A stretch of 6,927 nt of DNA from Leptolinea sp. UBA4782 (GTDB lineage Bacteria; Chloroflexota; Anaerolineae; Anaerolineales; Anaerolineaceae). Made by a program: the position numbers and the translations under genes. Below, piece by piece: positions 5,311 through 6,927 of the stretch (the stretch's first letter is position 1; the number at the start of each line of letters is the position of its first letter). The stretch is from NCBI GenBank assembly GCA_002403095.1, contig DHHC01000012.1, positions 1 to 6,927 on the forward strand, in the 5' to 3' direction. A model generated the notes under the pieces. That model worked only from the letters and a program-made list of their open reading frames with translations, was not told where the DNA came from and did no database searches.

Positions 5311-6840
5311 ATGAGCAGAGCAGAAGAATTCATCGACAGGCAGTTCAAAGAGCGCAACCGCAGGCAGTCTCAACTGGCTGCCAGGAACACATTCCTGCAG
5401 CGGTTCACTAAAAGGGCTTTCGATATGCTAGGTTCCTTCTTTGGACTGCTCTTCCTGTCTCCTTACTTCCTGTATATCGCTTTCCGTATCAAACGCGACT
5501 CCCCCGGTCCAGTTTTTTATCACGGACCGCGCATCGGGTATAAAGGTAAAACCTTCAAAATCTACAAATTCCGTACCATGTACGAACATCCCGACAGTTA
5601 TGCCGGACCGCGCCTGACAGGCAACGGCGACCAGCGCATCACCCCTTTTGGCAGCTTTCTGCGCGATTCCAAGGTGAATGAGCTGCCCAACCTGATCAAC
5701 GTTTTCAGGGGAGAGATGAGTTTCGTCGGTCCACGGCCTGAGGACCCGGAGATCATTGCCCAGTGGCCTGACGAGTTGCGCGAGGAGATCCTTTCGGTCC
5801 GTCCTGGTATGACCAGCCCGGCTTCCATCACCTACCGCAACGAAGAAGAGATGATCAGCAGCCTTAACGTGATGGATGAATACCTGCGCAAAGTGATGCC
5901 GGAAAAGCTGCGCCTTGACCAGCTGTATGTCCACCACCACACCTTCCTGGGCGACCTGGATGTGATCTTTGCCACCCTCACCATGCTGCTGCCGGGCATG
6001 CGCAAGAAACAGGTGGCAGAATCTGTCTTGTTCCAGGGTCCGCTGACCAGTTTTGTAAGGAAGAATGTGACCTGGTTCCTGGCAGATACGTTTGTAGCAC
6101 TGATTGCCATCATCCTCAGCGTACTCATCTGGCGCATTCAATCCCCCCTCAACCTTGGCATCTGGCGTGTATTAGCCAACTCGGTGGTATTGGCCGCTGG
6201 ACTAGCAATTTTTAATAACTTGTTCGGCCTCAAACAAATCTCCTGGCGTTATGCCAGCCCGCTGTATGCAATCGTACTTGGGTTATCGACCAGCCTGTCA
6301 ATCCTGCTTTATTCGCTGGTCAGTTACCTTCAGCCTGCCTTATTTATGCCGGTTGGATTGCGGATTGACTTTGGCATCTTTGCTTTCGTTGGGTTTGTTC
6401 TGGTCCGCTACCGTGTAAGGCTGGTCACAGGCCTGGCAACACGCTGGACCCGCTGGCGCAGCCAGAGAAGCATGATCGGCGAGCGGGTGCTCATCATCGG
6501 CGCCGGTGATGCCGGGCAGCTTGCCATCTGGCTGCTGGAAAAAAGCGCAATGGCGAATGCCTTCTCGATTGTTGGTATTGTAGATGACGACTTCCGCAAA
6601 GGTGACCAGTACATCGCCGGTTACAAAGTACTGGGTACTACCAGTGACATTCCTGCCATTGTGCAGCAACATAATATCGGGCTGATCCTGTTCGCCATCT
6701 CACGCCTGAGCGAAAAAGACCGCCAGCGCATCCTGGATAAATGCCACGATCTGCCGGCGCGAATATTAATGATCACAGACCTGCTGCAGCTCATCCGCAA
6801 TTACTTCGGCCGGCAGGCAAAAGAGGTAACCAATGAGTGA
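5311..6840 (+). CDS. Polyprenyl-phosphate sugar-1-phosphate transferase fused to a membrane/Rossmann (CapD/FlaA1 N-terminal-like) region
   Basis: This 509-residue protein should start glycan assembly by moving a sugar-1-phosphate from a nucleotide sugar to undecaprenyl phosphate. Residues ~31-235 are a bacterial sugar transferase domain: membrane hairpin FDMLGSFFGLLFLSPYFLYI (37-56), DSPGPVFYHGPRIG (63-76), FKIYKFRTM (82-90), NELPNLINVFRGEMSFVGPR (123-142), VRPGMTSPASITYRN (163-177). Four hydrophobic segments follow (about 254-275, 287-305, 316-341, 353-371), then a Rossmann start VLIIGAGDAGQ (393-403, GxGxxG) and FSIVGIVDDDFRKGDQYIAG. That second half resembles the N-terminal half of CapD/FlaA1/WbpM proteins or the CoA_binding_3 region of WbaP/WcaJ enzymes. 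In WbaP/WcaJ the transferase is at the C-terminus, so the order is reversed here. The usual DELP motif reads NELP: Asn123 replaces the expected catalytic Asp. The last 8 bases overlap the next gene. The start has no Shine-Dalgarno but leaves a complete domain. Confidence 0.92.
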   Translation: MSRAEEFIDRQFKERNRRQSQLAARNTFLQRFTKRAFDMLGSFFGLLFLSPYFLYIAFRIKRDSPGPVFYHGPRIGYKGKTFKIYKFRTMYEHPDSYAGPRLTGNGDQRITPFGSFLRDSKVNELPNLINVFRGEMSFVGPRPEDPEIIAQWPDELREEILSVRPGMTSPASITYRNEEEMISSLNVMDEYLRKVMPEKLRLDQLYVHHHTFLGDLDVIFATLTMLLPGMRKKQVAESVLFQGPLTSFVRKNVTWFLADTFVALIAIILSVLIWRIQSPLNLGIWRVLANSVVLAAGLAIFNNLFGLKQISWRYASPLYAIVLGLSTSLSILLYSLVSYLQPALFMPVGLRIDFGIFAFVGFVLVRYRVRLVTGLATRWTRWRSQRSMIGERVLIIGAGDAGQLAIWLLEKSAMANAFSIVGIVDDDFRKGDQYIAGYKVLGTTSDIPAIVQQHNIGLILFAISRLSEKDRQRILDKCHDLPARILMITDLLQLIRNYFGRQAKEVTNE

Positions 6841-6927
6841 GTTCTGGGCTGGCAGAAAAGTCCTGGTGACTGGAGCTGGCGGGTTTATCGGCAGCCACCT
6901 GGTGGAAACCCTGGTAACCGTCGGGGC
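6833..6927 (+). CDS. NAD-dependent sugar epimerase/dehydratase, N-terminal fragment (cut by window edge)
   Basis: The 31 codons before the edge read MSEFWAGRKVLVTGAGGFIG then SHLVETLVTVG. TGAGGFIGSHL is the NAD(P)-binding glycine motif of extended short-chain dehydrogenases such as UDP-glucose 4-epimerase, GDP-mannose or UDP-GlcNAc 4,6-dehydratase. The exact enzyme cannot be chosen from this part. The ATG at 6833-6835 overlaps the preceding gene by 8 bp (ATGAGTGA) and has GAGG at 6823-6826, 6 nt upstream, so translation is probably coupled. It likely makes a nucleotide sugar for the same glycan. Because CapD/FlaA1 proteins join a membrane/Rossmann half to such a dehydratase, this gene may work with the second half of the preceding protein. 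Confidence 0.88.
   Translation, partial: MSEFWAGRKVLVTGAGGFIGSHLVETLVTVG

Noticed and set aside
5428..6141. 237-codon minus-strand frame antisense to the transferase fusion
   Set aside because: Shadow of a well-supported gene; His/Gln/Val-rich product without family features.

Overview
The window is a piece of a cell-surface polysaccharide locus, probably from a Gram-negative-like or Chloroflexota (Anaerolineae-type) environmental bacterium. That placement is an inference. It rests on the gene mix (Wzm/Wzt-type exporter, NusG-like regulator, VanZ-like protein, sugar-phosphate transferase), moderate to high GC in the core genes, and a four-helix-bundle gene set among degenerate heptamer repeats. 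No rRNA, tRNA or other firm taxonomic marker is present.

Left half, minus strand, read from 3481 down to 1: a Wzm-like ABC-2 permease (3481-2624), a small four-helix-bundle (S23/IVP-type) gene (2471-2100), a Wzt-like ATPase with a C-terminal substrate-recognition domain (2045-762), and the N-terminal part of a GT4-type glycosyltransferase that runs off the left edge (635-1). The permease and ATPase should form one exporter. The four-helix gene sits between them and is bracketed by arrays of degenerate 7-bp repeats in opposite orientations (2051-2099 and 2513-2630), so it looks like an inserted cassette. The ATPase is mosaic: its nucleotide-binding half is GC-rich and its C-terminal half plus the following spacer is strongly AT-rich, with the switch just after the H-loop.

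Centre, 3482-4117: a divergent intergenic region of about 640 bp without a convincing gene. It holds a four-tract G-quadruplex motif 14 nt upstream of the permease start, several short dyads, and a reasonable sigma70-like promoter pointing right, which leaves a leader of roughly 210 nt before the NusG-like gene.

Right half, plus strand: a NusG/RfaH-like antitermination factor (4118-4645), a VanZ-like membrane protein (4715-5239), a large fusion protein in which a phosphoglycosyl transferase domain comes first and a membrane plus Rossmann region comes second (5311-6840), and the start of an NAD-dependent sugar epimerase/dehydratase (6833 to the right edge). 

A coherent reading is: the NusG-like factor promotes transcription of a long operon, the transferase starts glycan assembly on a lipid carrier, the epimerase/dehydratase makes nucleotide sugars, the glycosyltransferase extends the chain, and the permease/ATPase pair exports it. 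The most unusual items are the heptamer-bracketed four-helix cassette, the domain-swapped ATPase, and the reversed domain order (with Asn at the usual catalytic Asp position) in the transferase fusion.
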